This document shows, in pieces, positions 1-7,617 of a DNA stretch of 38,015 nt (position 1 is its first letter; each line of letters starts with the position of its first letter). The stretch is from Ignavibacteriaceae bacterium (GTDB taxonomy: Bacteria; Bacteroidota; Ignavibacteria; Ignavibacteriales; Ignavibacteriaceae). Location: assembly GCA_013388545.1 (NCBI GenBank), contig JACAFB010000058.1, positions 1-38,015 of the forward strand, read 5' to 3'. Made by a program: the position numbers and the translations under genes. The notes beneath the pieces were generated by a model. That model was not told where the DNA came from. It searched no databases and saw nothing but the letters and a program-made list of their open reading frames with translations.

Positions 1-60
1 GAAGGCAAATTAATTTTTGGAAACCCGATAGAGAAATTGTTAAATGCCAAGGAAATCTAA
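1..60 (+). CDS. 3' end of an unidentified upstream gene (partial)
   Basis: Frame 1 is open from the window edge to a TAA at 58-60 and reads 19 residues ending in LLNAKEI. The following HEPN-like gene starts inside it at 44, so the two overlap by 17 bases in different frames. Such overlaps are usual for co-transcribed pairs. Many HEPN proteins are encoded next to a nucleotidyltransferase or other partner, but 19 residues are too few to identify this one. Confidence 0.45.
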   Translation, partial: EGKLIFGNPIEKLLNAKEI

Positions 61-454
61 AAAAGTAAGTGTTGATAAATCTCAATTTATTCAGTATAAA
101 AAAATAGCTGATGGATTTTACCTGGGTGCTATGGGTGAGAAAAACTCCGGGCGATGGAATGCTTCGGGAGTTTTAATAGTACATTCTGCAATTGCTTATG
201 CGGACTCTGTAACTATTAAATATGGTGGAGTAAAGAGTGAAGGAGATGACCATCAGGAAGTGGTAAGGTTGCTGGAGAATTTAGTTCCGGGTTCCGAAAC
301 AAAAGACAGTGCATTAAATCAGCTTGAAAGATTGATAGCACATAAAACATCCGTCTCATATAGTGGACGAATTTATGATAAAGAAGATATTGAAAAGCTA
401 TTTAAACATTTAGAGCGATTCAAAACCTGGGCCGAACAACAAATCTCTGATTGA
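44..454 (+). CDS. HEPN-like small helical protein
   Basis: A 136-residue soluble protein, predicted almost wholly alpha-helical. The layout resembles HEPN-fold proteins: a helix reading VLIVHSAIAYADSV (about 43-56), a GDDHQEVVRLL segment (about 67-77), and a C-terminal LIAHKTSVSYSG segment (about 97-108) followed by a helix rich in charged residues. The second half matches the HEPN pattern of a Lys followed by Tyr-Ser before the last helix. HEPN proteins are often RNases or toxin components paired with a nucleotidyltransferase. No clear RxxxxH RNase motif is seen, so activity is not implied. The start overlaps the end of an upstream gene, suggesting one transcript. The fold call is by pattern only and is moderate. 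Confidence 0.5.
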   Translation: MPRKSKKVSVDKSQFIQYKKIADGFYLGAMGEKNSGRWNASGVLIVHSAIAYADSVTIKYGGVKSEGDDHQEVVRLLENLVPGSETKDSALNQLERLIAHKTSVSYSGRIYDKEDIEKLFKHLERFKTWAEQQISD

Positions 455-594
455 CCATTCAAACTGGGTTGCTTCGCTTCCGTATTCGTTGATACTTCGA
501 CGGGCAGGTCGCTCACAACAACTTTTCGCACAGTAATAAAGTAATTCAACAATCTTTCTTACTCTTACTCATAATCTTACTTTGCGATTTTGCT

Positions 595-602
595 TATATT
601 TG
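595..602 (+). promoter_or_regulatory. putative -7 box for valS
   Basis: TATATTTG matches the Bacteroidota TAnnTTTG -7 element and lies 29 bases upstream of the valS ATG, which would give a leader of roughly 20-25 nt. No good TTTG -33 element is found about 20 nt further upstream. Confidence 0.45.
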
Positions 603-631
603 CATTCTAATTTTCAATAAAAGAGTAATAA

Positions 632-3253
632 ATGTCCGCTAAAAATTTTTCTGATATCCCTAAAGCATATAATCCATCTGATGTCGAAGATAAATGGTAC
701 AAATACTGGTACGATCACGAACTTTATCATTCCGAAGTTGATTACTCAAAAAAACCTTATGTAATTCCAATCCCGCCGCCAAACATAACCGGAATGCTAA
801 CGATGGGTCATATCCTGAATAACACATTGCAGGATATTTTTATCAGACTAAAACGAATGCAAGGTTACAATGCATGCTGGGTTCCGGGAACTGATCACGC
901 CTCGATTGCAACTGAAACAAAAGTAACAAAGTTTCTTGAAGAGAAGGGAATTGATAAATATAAAATAGGCCGCGACGAATTTCTTAAACACTGCCAGGAG
1001 TGGAGAAAAGAATACGGCGGAATAATTATCCAGCAGTTGAAAAAGCTCGGCGTTAGCTGCGACTGGCGAAGAGAAGTCTTTACAATGGATGATCAGTATT
1101 ATTACGAGGTGGTAAAAGCATTTGTTGATCTTTACAAAGAAGGAAAAATCTATCGCGGTTACAGAATGGTTAACTGGGATCCCGCAAATAAATCCGCCAT
1201 CTCCGACGAAGAAGTTATTTACAAAACCGTAAACAGCAAGCTATGGCATTTCAAATACCCGGTTGTTGGAAGCGATCAGTTTGTAATAGTAGCAACTACA
1301 CGACCCGAAACAATGCTCGGCGATACTGCTGTCGCTGTTAATCCCGAAGATGAAAGATACAAACATCTAATCGGAAAGAAAGTAAAACTTCCTGTTGTTG
1401 AAAGAGAAATTCCAATTATTGCCGATGAATATGTTGACATGGAGTTCGGAACTGGTGCAGTGAAAGTTACACCGGCTCACGATGTTAACGACTATGATAT
1501 GGGAATAAGACACAAACTTCAGTTCATTAATATTTTTAATGATGATGCTACAACAAATAAGAATGTCCCCGGATGGCTTCAGAATCAGGACAGATATGAA
1601 GTCAGAAAAAAAGTTGTTGCAAAGTTTGAAGAGCTGGGACTGCTTCATAAGATAGAAGATTACCAGACAAAAGTCGGTTATTCTGAGCGGGGTAACGTTC
1701 CCATCGAACCATATCTTTCAGAACAATGGTTTATGAAAATGGATGAACTTGCAAAACCCGCGACTGATGTTGTGAAAGAGGGGCTAATCCGTTTTTACCC
1801 AAAACACTGGGAAAAAACATATTTTCACTGGATGGAGAACATAAAAGATTGGTGCATCTCGCGGCAGCTGTGGTGGGGACACAGAATTCCTGTCTGGTAT
1901 CATAAACAAACAAATGAAATTTATTGCGATGTTAATCCGCCAAAAGATATTGAAAATTGGAAGCAGGATGAAGATGTACTTGATACCTGGGCATCAAGCT
2001 GGTTATGGGCACACGCAATTTTCAGAACCGAAGAAGAAAGAAAATATTATTACCCGACAAACACACTTGTAACAGGACCTGATATAATTTTCTTCTGGGT
2101 TGCAAGAATGATAATGGCCGGAATGCATTTTATGAAGAACATCCCGTTCCGTAATGTTTACTTTACAAGTATCATCCGCGATGCCCAGGGAAGAAAAATG
2201 AGCAAATCGCTCGGCAATTCACCCGATCCTCTTGATGTAATCAAAGAATATGGCGCGGATGCATTGCGATTCACTGTTATTTATCTCGCTCCGCTGGGCC
2301 AGGATGTCCTTTTCAGCACTGATAAATGCGAGCTCGGAAGAAATTTTTCAAATAAGATATGGAATGCCGGAAGATTTCTCCTAATGAACAAAGAATCAAT
2401 TAAAACAGATCCTGCGCTTTCTAGTAAGCATCAAGACTTTGCTGACGAATGGATAATATCACGCTTAAATAAAACTCTTATCCAATTCAATAAGGCAATG
2501 GATGAATTTGAAGTGAACAATGCAATAAAAATTGTTTATTCTTTTTTATGGAATGATTACTGCGACTGGTATGTTGAAATGATTAAAGGAAGACTTTATG
2601 GTGATAATGATGAAGTTAAATCTGCCGTGCTTACAAGAGCAATTTCAATTTTTGAAGATGCATTAAAAATTCTTCACCCGTTTATGCCGTTCTTAACAGA
2701 GGAACTCTGGCAATTAACCAATGAAAGAGAAAAGGGAGAAAGTATTTCTGTTTCTGAATTCCCTGAAGCAGATGAAAAGATGATTCACGAATCTGCCGAG
2801 AAAGAAATGGAATTCGTTAAAGATATTATTACTTCAATCAGAAATATCCGCGGAGAGATGAACATCGCACCATCAAAAAAGATAAATGCATTTATCAAAT
2901 CCGCAAGCGTAAAAGATCACCAGATTGACTACATAAAAAAGCTTGCAAAAGTTGAAGATGTAACAGCTGATATGAATTTAACAAAACCAAAGGCAAGCGC
3001 ATCAGCAGTAATAAGTGAATGTGAAATATTTATTCCACTTGAAGGTTTAATCGACCTTGAAGTAGAAAGACAGAGGCTTCAGAAAGAAATAAACCGTCTC
3101 GAAAACTCGCTTGCCGGAATTGAAAAGAAACTTTCAAATGAAAAGTTTGTTTCAAATGCCGCCCCCGAAATTGTTGAAAAGGAAAGAACAAAGCAAAAGG
3201 ATTGGTTAGAAAACATTGGTAAGTTAAAAGAGATTTTGAAAAATTTGAATTAG
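632..3253 (+). CDS. valS: valine--tRNA ligase
   Basis: Class Ia aminoacyl-tRNA synthetase that charges tRNA-Val in the cytoplasm. At 873 residues it has the usual length. The ATP-binding HIGH-type motif reads PPPNITGMLTMGH (about 48-60), with Thr where LHMGH is commoner. KMSKS is intact at 522-526 inside GRKMSKSLGN. Between them lies the editing (CP1) domain, including the TTRPETMLGD stretch typical of Val/Ile/Leu enzymes. After KMSKS come the helical anticodon-binding domain (about 600-750, with HPFMPFLTEELW) and the C-terminal coiled-coil arm typical of ValRS (about 800-870). The gene stands alone: a Bacteroidota-type -7 box precedes it and a hairpin with a T-rich tail follows its stop codon. 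Identification is secure. Confidence 0.98.
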   Translation: MSAKNFSDIPKAYNPSDVEDKWYKYWYDHELYHSEVDYSKKPYVIPIPPPNITGMLTMGHILNNTLQDIFIRLKRMQGYNACWVPGTDHASIATETKVTKFLEEKGIDKYKIGRDEFLKHCQEWRKEYGGIIIQQLKKLGVSCDWRREVFTMDDQYYYEVVKAFVDLYKEGKIYRGYRMVNWDPANKSAISDEEVIYKTVNSKLWHFKYPVVGSDQFVIVATTRPETMLGDTAVAVNPEDERYKHLIGKKVKLPVVEREIPIIADEYVDMEFGTGAVKVTPAHDVNDYDMGIRHKLQFINIFNDDATTNKNVPGWLQNQDRYEVRKKVVAKFEELGLLHKIEDYQTKVGYSERGNVPIEPYLSEQWFMKMDELAKPATDVVKEGLIRFYPKHWEKTYFHWMENIKDWCISRQLWWGHRIPVWYHKQTNEIYCDVNPPKDIENWKQDEDVLDTWASSWLWAHAIFRTEEERKYYYPTNTLVTGPDIIFFWVARMIMAGMHFMKNIPFRNVYFTSIIRDAQGRKMSKSLGNSPDPLDVIKEYGADALRFTVIYLAPLGQDVLFSTDKCELGRNFSNKIWNAGRFLLMNKESIKTDPALSSKHQDFADEWIISRLNKTLIQFNKAMDEFEVNNAIKIVYSFLWNDYCDWYVEMIKGRLYGDNDEVKSAVLTRAISIFEDALKILHPFMPFLTEELWQLTNEREKGESISVSEFPEADEKMIHESAEKEMEFVKDIITSIRNIRGEMNIAPSKKINAFIKSASVKDHQIDYIKKLAKVEDVTADMNLTKPKASASAVISECEIFIPLEGLIDLEVERQRLQKEINRLENSLAGIEKKLSNEKFVSNAAPEIVEKERTKQKDWLENIGKLKEILKNLN

Positions 3254-3260
3254 TACAATA

Positions 3261-3325
3261 GTCATCCCGAACTTGTTTCGGGATATTTATTTTTTTAGAG
3301 ATGCTGAGACAAGTTCAGCATAATA
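3261..3325 (+). repeat. two-hairpin intergenic repeat, probable valS terminator
   Basis: First hairpin: ATCCCGAA (3264-3271) pairs with TTCGGGAT (3277-3284), followed by the T-rich stretch to 3296, so it can work as a rho-independent terminator. Second hairpin: ATGCTGA (3301-3307) pairs with TCAGCAT (3315-3321). The first arm plus TTGTTTC loop recurs in altered form at 37052-37092. This composite looks like a dispersed intergenic palindromic repeat that also serves as a terminator. Confidence 0.6.
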
Positions 3326-3344
3326 TAATAGAAAGGAATTAAAG

Positions 3345-3845
3345 ATGTACCGCAAAATAGAAGACTTCATCAATGATTGGGCTTATGAGTCCGAGTCTAC
3401 ATTAAAATTGTTTAACAATCTTTCTGACGAATCGCTGACAAAACATACCGTAAGTAATATAAGAACAGCGGGAAGATTAGCCTGGCATATAATTACCTCA
3501 ATTGGTGAAATTATGCACCGGACAGGTTTAAGCTTTCCAACAGTTAATACTGATGCACCCGTTCCAAATACCGCAAAGGAGTTAGTTGAAGAATATAAAA
3601 GAACCTCTGAGAATTTAATCAATGAAATAAAAGATAAGTGGAATGACGATTCTCTTCAGCAAGTTGACGATATGTACGGCGAACAATGGAAGAGAGGAAG
3701 CACGCTTGCTGTTTTAATAAATCATCAAATCCATCACAGGGGACAGCTCACAATAGTAATGAGATTAAACGACCTTAAAGTTCCCGGTGTTTATGGCCCA
3801 TCAAAGGAGGAATGGTCTCAGATGGGAATGCCAGCACAGGAGTAA
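3345..3845 (+). CDS. DinB-fold (YfiT/DinB family) protein
   Basis: A 166-residue four-helix-bundle protein of the DinB/YfiT superfamily. The three-His metal site is visible: H48 in LAWHII, and H127 and H131 in NHQIHHRGQ, the family's signature helix. Superfamily members are metal-binding enzymes, several of them thiol transferases (bacillithiol or mycothiol S-transferases), and many remain uncharacterised, so the reaction cannot be told from sequence. A good ribosome site (GAAAGGAATT) precedes the ATG. It follows the valS terminator and appears to be a single-gene unit. A second, broken DinB copy lies at 26243-26588 on the other strand. Confidence 0.88.
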   Translation: MYRKIEDFINDWAYESESTLKLFNNLSDESLTKHTVSNIRTAGRLAWHIITSIGEIMHRTGLSFPTVNTDAPVPNTAKELVEEYKRTSENLINEIKDKWNDDSLQQVDDMYGEQWKRGSTLAVLINHQIHHRGQLTIVMRLNDLKVPGVYGPSKEEWSQMGMPAQE

Positions 3846-3849
3846 GAAA

Positions 3850-3996
3850 TTAGTGCTTTCTTACCATTCTCAGCATTTTAATATTAATAATGATGAATCT
3901 GAAAAACTGCCAGATTAAATTTGTTCGCATAGATTTTGTAAACTTAGTTGGTACTGGCGGATAATAAGTTTGCTCGTAAGGTTTTCTCTCAGTCAT
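3850..3996 (-). CDS. small 48-residue basic protein downstream of the SQR-like gene
   Basis: An ORF of 48 codons plus stop. It starts with ATG at 3996, preceded by GGAG seven bases upstream, and ends with TAA at 3850. It begins MTERKPYEQTYYPP, has a proline- and tyrosine-rich first half, and a C-terminal amphipathic or membrane-surface helix (LIWQFFRFIIINIK) ending in basic residues. It lies 66 bases after the SQR-like gene stop on the same strand, with a hairpin between them. No family is recognised. The good ribosome site and clean organisation favour a real gene, perhaps a membrane-associated partner of the flavoenzyme, but only conservation would prove it. Confidence 0.45.
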   Translation of the reverse strand: MTERKPYEQTYYPPVPTKFTKSMRTNLIWQFFRFIIINIKMLRMVRKH

Positions 3997-4030
3997 ATAA
4001 ACTCCAATTATTTTTAAATTTCATTCTATT

Positions 4031-4048
4031 CCCTCTCCTTAGAGAGGG
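4031..4048. repeat. CCCTCTC/GAGAGGG hairpin
   Basis: CCCTCTC (4031-4037) and GAGAGGG (4042-4048) form a perfect 7-bp stem with a 4-base loop between the SQR-like gene and the small ORF after it. The same 7-bp arms occur in the terminator at 9664-9690. There is no T-run on the minus strand here, so it may stabilise or attenuate the transcript rather than end it. Confidence 0.5.
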
Positions 4049-4062
4049 TTAGGGTGAGGCTT

Positions 4063-5520
4063 TTACTCAGGCACCACTCTCCAAAACGGATTTGCTTTTG
4101 CTTTATAAATAAATGCATAGTGCAGAAAATGTTTTATCCAGTGTCCTGCTAAACCAATTTCTCCCGTAGTATATTTTAATTCTCTTCCTGTATCCGGATA
4201 TTTTTTAAAATCGGGTATTATAGGATACATTGTCATTGAAACAGCGGTGCCGTTAAAGAATCCCGCCCCTGCAGATGCGATGCATGCTGCACCCATATTT
4301 GCAAGCGATGCTTTTCTAGTCGGTATTTCTGATTTTCCGTTTATCATATCGGTAATGTTATAAGCAGTTTGCCTGGCCATTACACCCGAAGGCATGCCTG
4401 TTCTTGGTGGAGTTGGAAAGATTGGAGTTCCATTCGGACTCAACATCGGTTTTGAAATTGCATGAGGAGGAGCAAAGGCAATTCCAACTGCAAAAATATT
4501 TTTGTATTTGGGAGATTGATAAGTTGATGGCCAGTCTGCCGGACTCCAATCATCGTAAGACTTTTTAGAATAATCTCCATCAACAAGCATAAATCCATTC
4601 GCAGCAAAAAGATCCGCTGTAATATCATCTCCGTTTCCGTTGAATGCTTTTAACCCAACACCGGAAAACGGCGGCAACAACATTGCAAAATCAAAATTTA
4701 GTTCTTTTTCTTCTCCGTCAAGATTTTCATAAAAAAGTTTGTTTTTTTCAACTTCCTTCACATGAGCACGCGTAATCCAACTGATTCCTCTTTCAGTATA
4801 AAGAGATTCAGTGAAGATGCGCGAGTGAGTTACATAACCGCCTCGCTTAATGTGCATTCCTCCAATTCCAAAATCACCCAATTCCTGCTCATTTGATATC
4901 CATATAATATTTGCTTTATCTCTTACTTTCCTTCTTCGTAATTCATACTCAACATTAAACAAATATTCAAAAGCAGCACCCTGGCATGTGCAATTACCAT
5001 GGCCCGTCCCTATAACAAATGTTTTCCTATCACCTTTTTTCATTTGTTCTGTAAGTTCATCTAAACCCTTAGAAGTGTGTGCTGCGTGATCATAAGTGCA
5101 GACCGAATAGCTGTTGAATTGAGGTCCTAAACCTTTTGTGGCTTCAAATTTAAGTTTTGGGCCGGTGGCATTAATAAGATAATCGTAAGTTATTTTTTCT
5201 TGTATTCCAAGTTTTTCTGGCAAGGTATATTCAATATTAACAAATGGATTTGATGAACTTGAATCACCTTCCGGATGTATGCTTAAAGCTTTTGCCTGAT
5301 AAAATTCTATTCCCGTCTTTTTGTAAACTGGTGCTAACGGAAAAGTAACTTGTTCGGGTTTCATTACGCCCACACCAACCCAGACATTTGAAGGAATCCA
5401 GTTCCACTTGCTGTTTGGTGATACGACAATAACTTCGTGATTATTGTTCAATCTTTTTTTTGCATGTAGTGCGGCGGTTTGTCCGGCTATACCAGCGCCA
5501 AGTATTAATAAGCGAGCCAT
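4063..5520 (-). CDS. sulfide:quinone oxidoreductase-like FAD flavoprotein
   Basis: A 485-residue member of the SQR/flavocytochrome c sulfide dehydrogenase superfamily, which oxidises sulfide (or sulfur species) at the membrane and passes electrons to quinone. The N-terminal dinucleotide-binding loop is GAGIAG (8-13). The INATGPKLKF segment (about 116-125) and the AVGIAFAPP segment (about 344-352) are the typical FAD-contact regions. Cysteines at 141, 177, 179 (in GNCTCQG) and 413 could supply the redox cysteines that SQRs require, though the subtype cannot be assigned. A hydrophobic C-terminal region (about 455-480, HWIKHFLHYAFIY) fits monotopic membrane binding. A GGGAGAAG ribosome site supports this start. 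A small ORF follows on the same strand. A related NADH-type oxidoreductase cannot be excluded. Confidence 0.75.
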   Translation of the reverse strand: MARLLILGAGIAGQTAALHAKKRLNNNHEVIVVSPNSKWNWIPSNVWVGVGVMKPEQVTFPLAPVYKKTGIEFYQAKALSIHPEGDSSSSNPFVNIEYTLPEKLGIQEKITYDYLINATGPKLKFEATKGLGPQFNSYSVCTYDHAAHTSKGLDELTEQMKKGDRKTFVIGTGHGNCTCQGAAFEYLFNVEYELRRRKVRDKANIIWISNEQELGDFGIGGMHIKRGGYVTHSRIFTESLYTERGISWITRAHVKEVEKNKLFYENLDGEEKELNFDFAMLLPPFSGVGLKAFNGNGDDITADLFAANGFMLVDGDYSKKSYDDWSPADWPSTYQSPKYKNIFAVGIAFAPPHAISKPMLSPNGTPIFPTPPRTGMPSGVMARQTAYNITDMINGKSEIPTRKASLANMGAACIASAGAGFFNGTAVSMTMYPIIPDFKKYPDTGRELKYTTGEIGLAGHWIKHFLHYAFIYKAKANPFWRVVPE

Positions 5521-5658
5521 TGCTTCTCCCGGAATAATTTTACAAGAATATAAATCAGCTGTGGCTATAACTTAAAAAATACTTTATTAAAATTTTTGTG
5601 TGTTGACCAAAAGATTTAAAAATATTTTAATCTTTAAACTGGGAGAGAGCCTAAAAAG

Positions 5659-6555
5659 TTAATTGAATACATATTGTTCTTCAAACGATAAATTTATTGC
5701 ATCTTTTATTGCCAGTTTATCGCCTTTTGATAATTCACTGTAATTCATATCAGGAGTATGATTTGAGGAAATGTAAGGATACATAAGGTCTCTCTGATTA
5801 TCACTGTGCCCAAGACCAAAAGCATGCCCGAACTCGTGAATAATCGTGGCTTTAATTTCGCCTGCAGATACTTTTTCATTACCGTTTTTAATGAGACTTA
5901 TTTCAATTTTCGAAAATTCAATCTCGTTTTGCCTGCCTGTTTCATAGTTTGTTAAGCCGAGATAATTTTCCTCATATCGGTCACCAAGGTTTTCCACAAA
6001 AATTACTGCGATGTCGGCATCATCAGGAGATTTAACAAACCTGTAATTAATTCTGTCGTCGGCTTTTCTCCAAACGTCAAGTGCATACTTAACATAATTT
6101 TTATATTCTGACTTGTAATATCTGGAGCCAGATTCCTTAACGTAAATGCTCAAAGGAAAAGAGGAAGCTTTCCAGTGCTTGCCGTCCCATAGTGTATTTC
6201 CAGAACGGTCAATTCTGAAATAATTTTCGGTGTAGATTTCATTCCGGTTATAATTCCGATGGGTTTCAGTTTCAGTGAACTTTTCTTTTTCGCGTTTGTT
6301 TCCGTTTCTTCTTTTATAATTATCCGTAAAATCATTGTTATTAAACTGATCTTTTTTATTTCTTCTTTCGACCTCAAAGTTATTTCCTGAATTTGCCTTA
6401 TCAACTTTTGAGTTGTTTTGCCAGTAGGTTTTGAATCTTGTTTTATCTGCTTCTGTATTTTTTTGCTTCGACTTTGTCTGAGTAAATGTTTCGACAGGAA
6501 ATAGCAGTGTTACCAAACAAACAATCAATATAATCTGTTGTAAATGCTTTTTCAT
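5659..6555 (-). CDS. secreted matrixin-like zinc metalloprotease
   Basis: A 298-residue protein with a cleavable signal peptide (about 1-25: KKH, a hydrophobic core, then TFTQ). A low-complexity stretch rich in Asn, Lys, Arg and Glu follows (about 30-110), and a metzincin catalytic domain (about 120-290). The zinc site HEFGHAFGLGH is complete at 240-250, with His240, His244 and His250 as ligands and Glu241 as the catalytic base. The Met-turn follows at DLMYP (258), as in matrixins and ABC-type metzincins. The family cleaves peptides or matrix proteins outside the cytoplasm. It has no type IX sorting domain, unlike the M28 peptidase in this window, so it may stay periplasmic. The charged linker might act as a propeptide, but no cysteine switch is seen. 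Confidence 0.85.
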   Translation of the reverse strand: MKKHLQQIILIVCLVTLLFPVETFTQTKSKQKNTEADKTRFKTYWQNNSKVDKANSGNNFEVERRNKKDQFNNNDFTDNYKRRNGNKREKEKFTETETHRNYNRNEIYTENYFRIDRSGNTLWDGKHWKASSFPLSIYVKESGSRYYKSEYKNYVKYALDVWRKADDRINYRFVKSPDDADIAVIFVENLGDRYEENYLGLTNYETGRQNEIEFSKIEISLIKNGNEKVSAGEIKATIIHEFGHAFGLGHSDNQRDLMYPYISSNHTPDMNYSELSKGDKLAIKDAINLSFEEQYVFN

Positions 6556-6728
6556 TTCGATCCCTTATCCTTATTAATGGCTTTTTATGAATTCTGGTTA
6601 ATTAAAAACCGTTCAATTCGCGAGCCATTAAAAAGCACTGACTTTACGGCTGTTTTTTCAATCTTAAAATGAGAGTGGCTGATATTTTAGTCAACAGTCT
6701 GTTGGCTTTACAATACAGGGGGCAGGCG

Positions 6729-6749
6729 GCTGTGAATTGATTACAGCCC
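6729..6749. repeat. GGCTGT/ACAGCC hairpin
   Basis: A 6-bp inverted repeat with a 9-base loop, about 30 bases after the stop of the 80-residue membrane protein gene (minus strand). It lacks a T-run and is only a weak terminator candidate. Confidence 0.3.
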
Positions 6750-6778
6750 TGATTTGAGCCGGTAAAAAGATAAAATGT

Positions 6779-7021
6779 TCAGGCTAATTTTTCTATTCGT
6801 TCTTCTAAAGAAGATTCTCTGCTGCCGGATGCTCTGAAGATTGCGGGCAATAAAATTACAATCGCAATAAGAAGAAAAATGAATCCGATCATTTGCGGAT
6901 CCAGATGTCCTAATGAAAATGATGTGATTTCAAGCAGAATGAAGACGAAGATAGCTCTCGATAAAACCCAGCCGATAATCGACAAATCATTATTCGTTTT
7001 TTTGTTCTTATGAGTATTCAT
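6779..7021 (-). CDS. small two-TM membrane protein
   Basis: 80 residues: a charged, Asn/Lys-rich N-terminus, two hydrophobic helices (about 14-38 and 43-64) joined by a short loop (GHLDPQ), and a charged tail ending in ERIEKLA. No catalytic motif or known family is recognised. It lies in a run of minus-strand genes between the matrixin-like protease and another small membrane protein, but gaps of about 180-220 bases argue against a tight operon. The length and clear two-helix shape make a real gene likely. Confidence 0.6.
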   Translation of the reverse strand: MNTHKNKKTNNDLSIIGWVLSRAIFVFILLEITSFSLGHLDPQMIGFIFLLIAIVILLPAIFRASGSRESSLEERIEKLA

Positions 7022-7203
7022 AGTTCACTCACTTATTTTTGAACTAAAAATATTGAATGAAAATAACGAGAGAATTAACAGAAGGTTAAATCATTATTAA
7101 GTAATTGTTAATTTGTTTTTAGACCTTCCCGGCAGTAATGAATGTAGATACCCCTTAACCTCATTCGGGTTTGGAGAGAAAAATATTCTATTATATTAAA
7201 ATT

Positions 7204-7392
7204 CTATTGCTTATTTACAGATAATAATTTCCCGATTCCCCAGGCAATTGCAAACAGCAAAGCCGTTTGAGCAAAGGTGTGCCAGGTAAAATTCTGGAAA
7301 TAAATTCTTGTGTGAGTAAGTTTGCCTATTAATCCAATTATCACGCAAATGGAGGCAATAACCAGAGAGAAGAGCACGATCTTATCTTTCAT
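7204..7392 (-). CDS. small two-TM membrane protein
   Basis: 62 residues with two hydrophobic segments (about 5-25 and 40-58) separated by a short polar loop containing THTRIYFQ and TWHTF. The N-terminus is MKDK and the C-terminus is polar. The composition resembles small inner-membrane proteins of unknown function common in Bacteroidota. No family can be named. It is followed on the same strand, about 180 bases on, by the 80-residue membrane protein. Confidence 0.6.
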   Translation of the reverse strand: MKDKIVLFSLVIASICVIIGLIGKLTHTRIYFQNFTWHTFAQTALLFAIAWGIGKLLSVNKQ

Positions 7393-7617
7393 TTTTCGGC
7401 TCCGTTGAATTGATAATATTATTTCACTAATAAAGTAAAAAGAATTAGATCAATAGACAATTGAGAAGAATAAAAATTTTATAATTTTCCTCGCGGGTAA
7501 TAATTACTATCCCCTGAACTTTTTATTCAATTCAATAGTTTTAATAACTGTCACTTCATTTAACCGGCGTTATAAAAAATTTTATTGAATGCAAACCCGA
7601 AAGGAAATATCAAATAA

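Noticed and set aside
455-631. T-box or riboswitch leader before valS
   Set aside because: No specifier stem or T-box core was found; a short leader after a Bacteroidota-type -7 box explains the gap.
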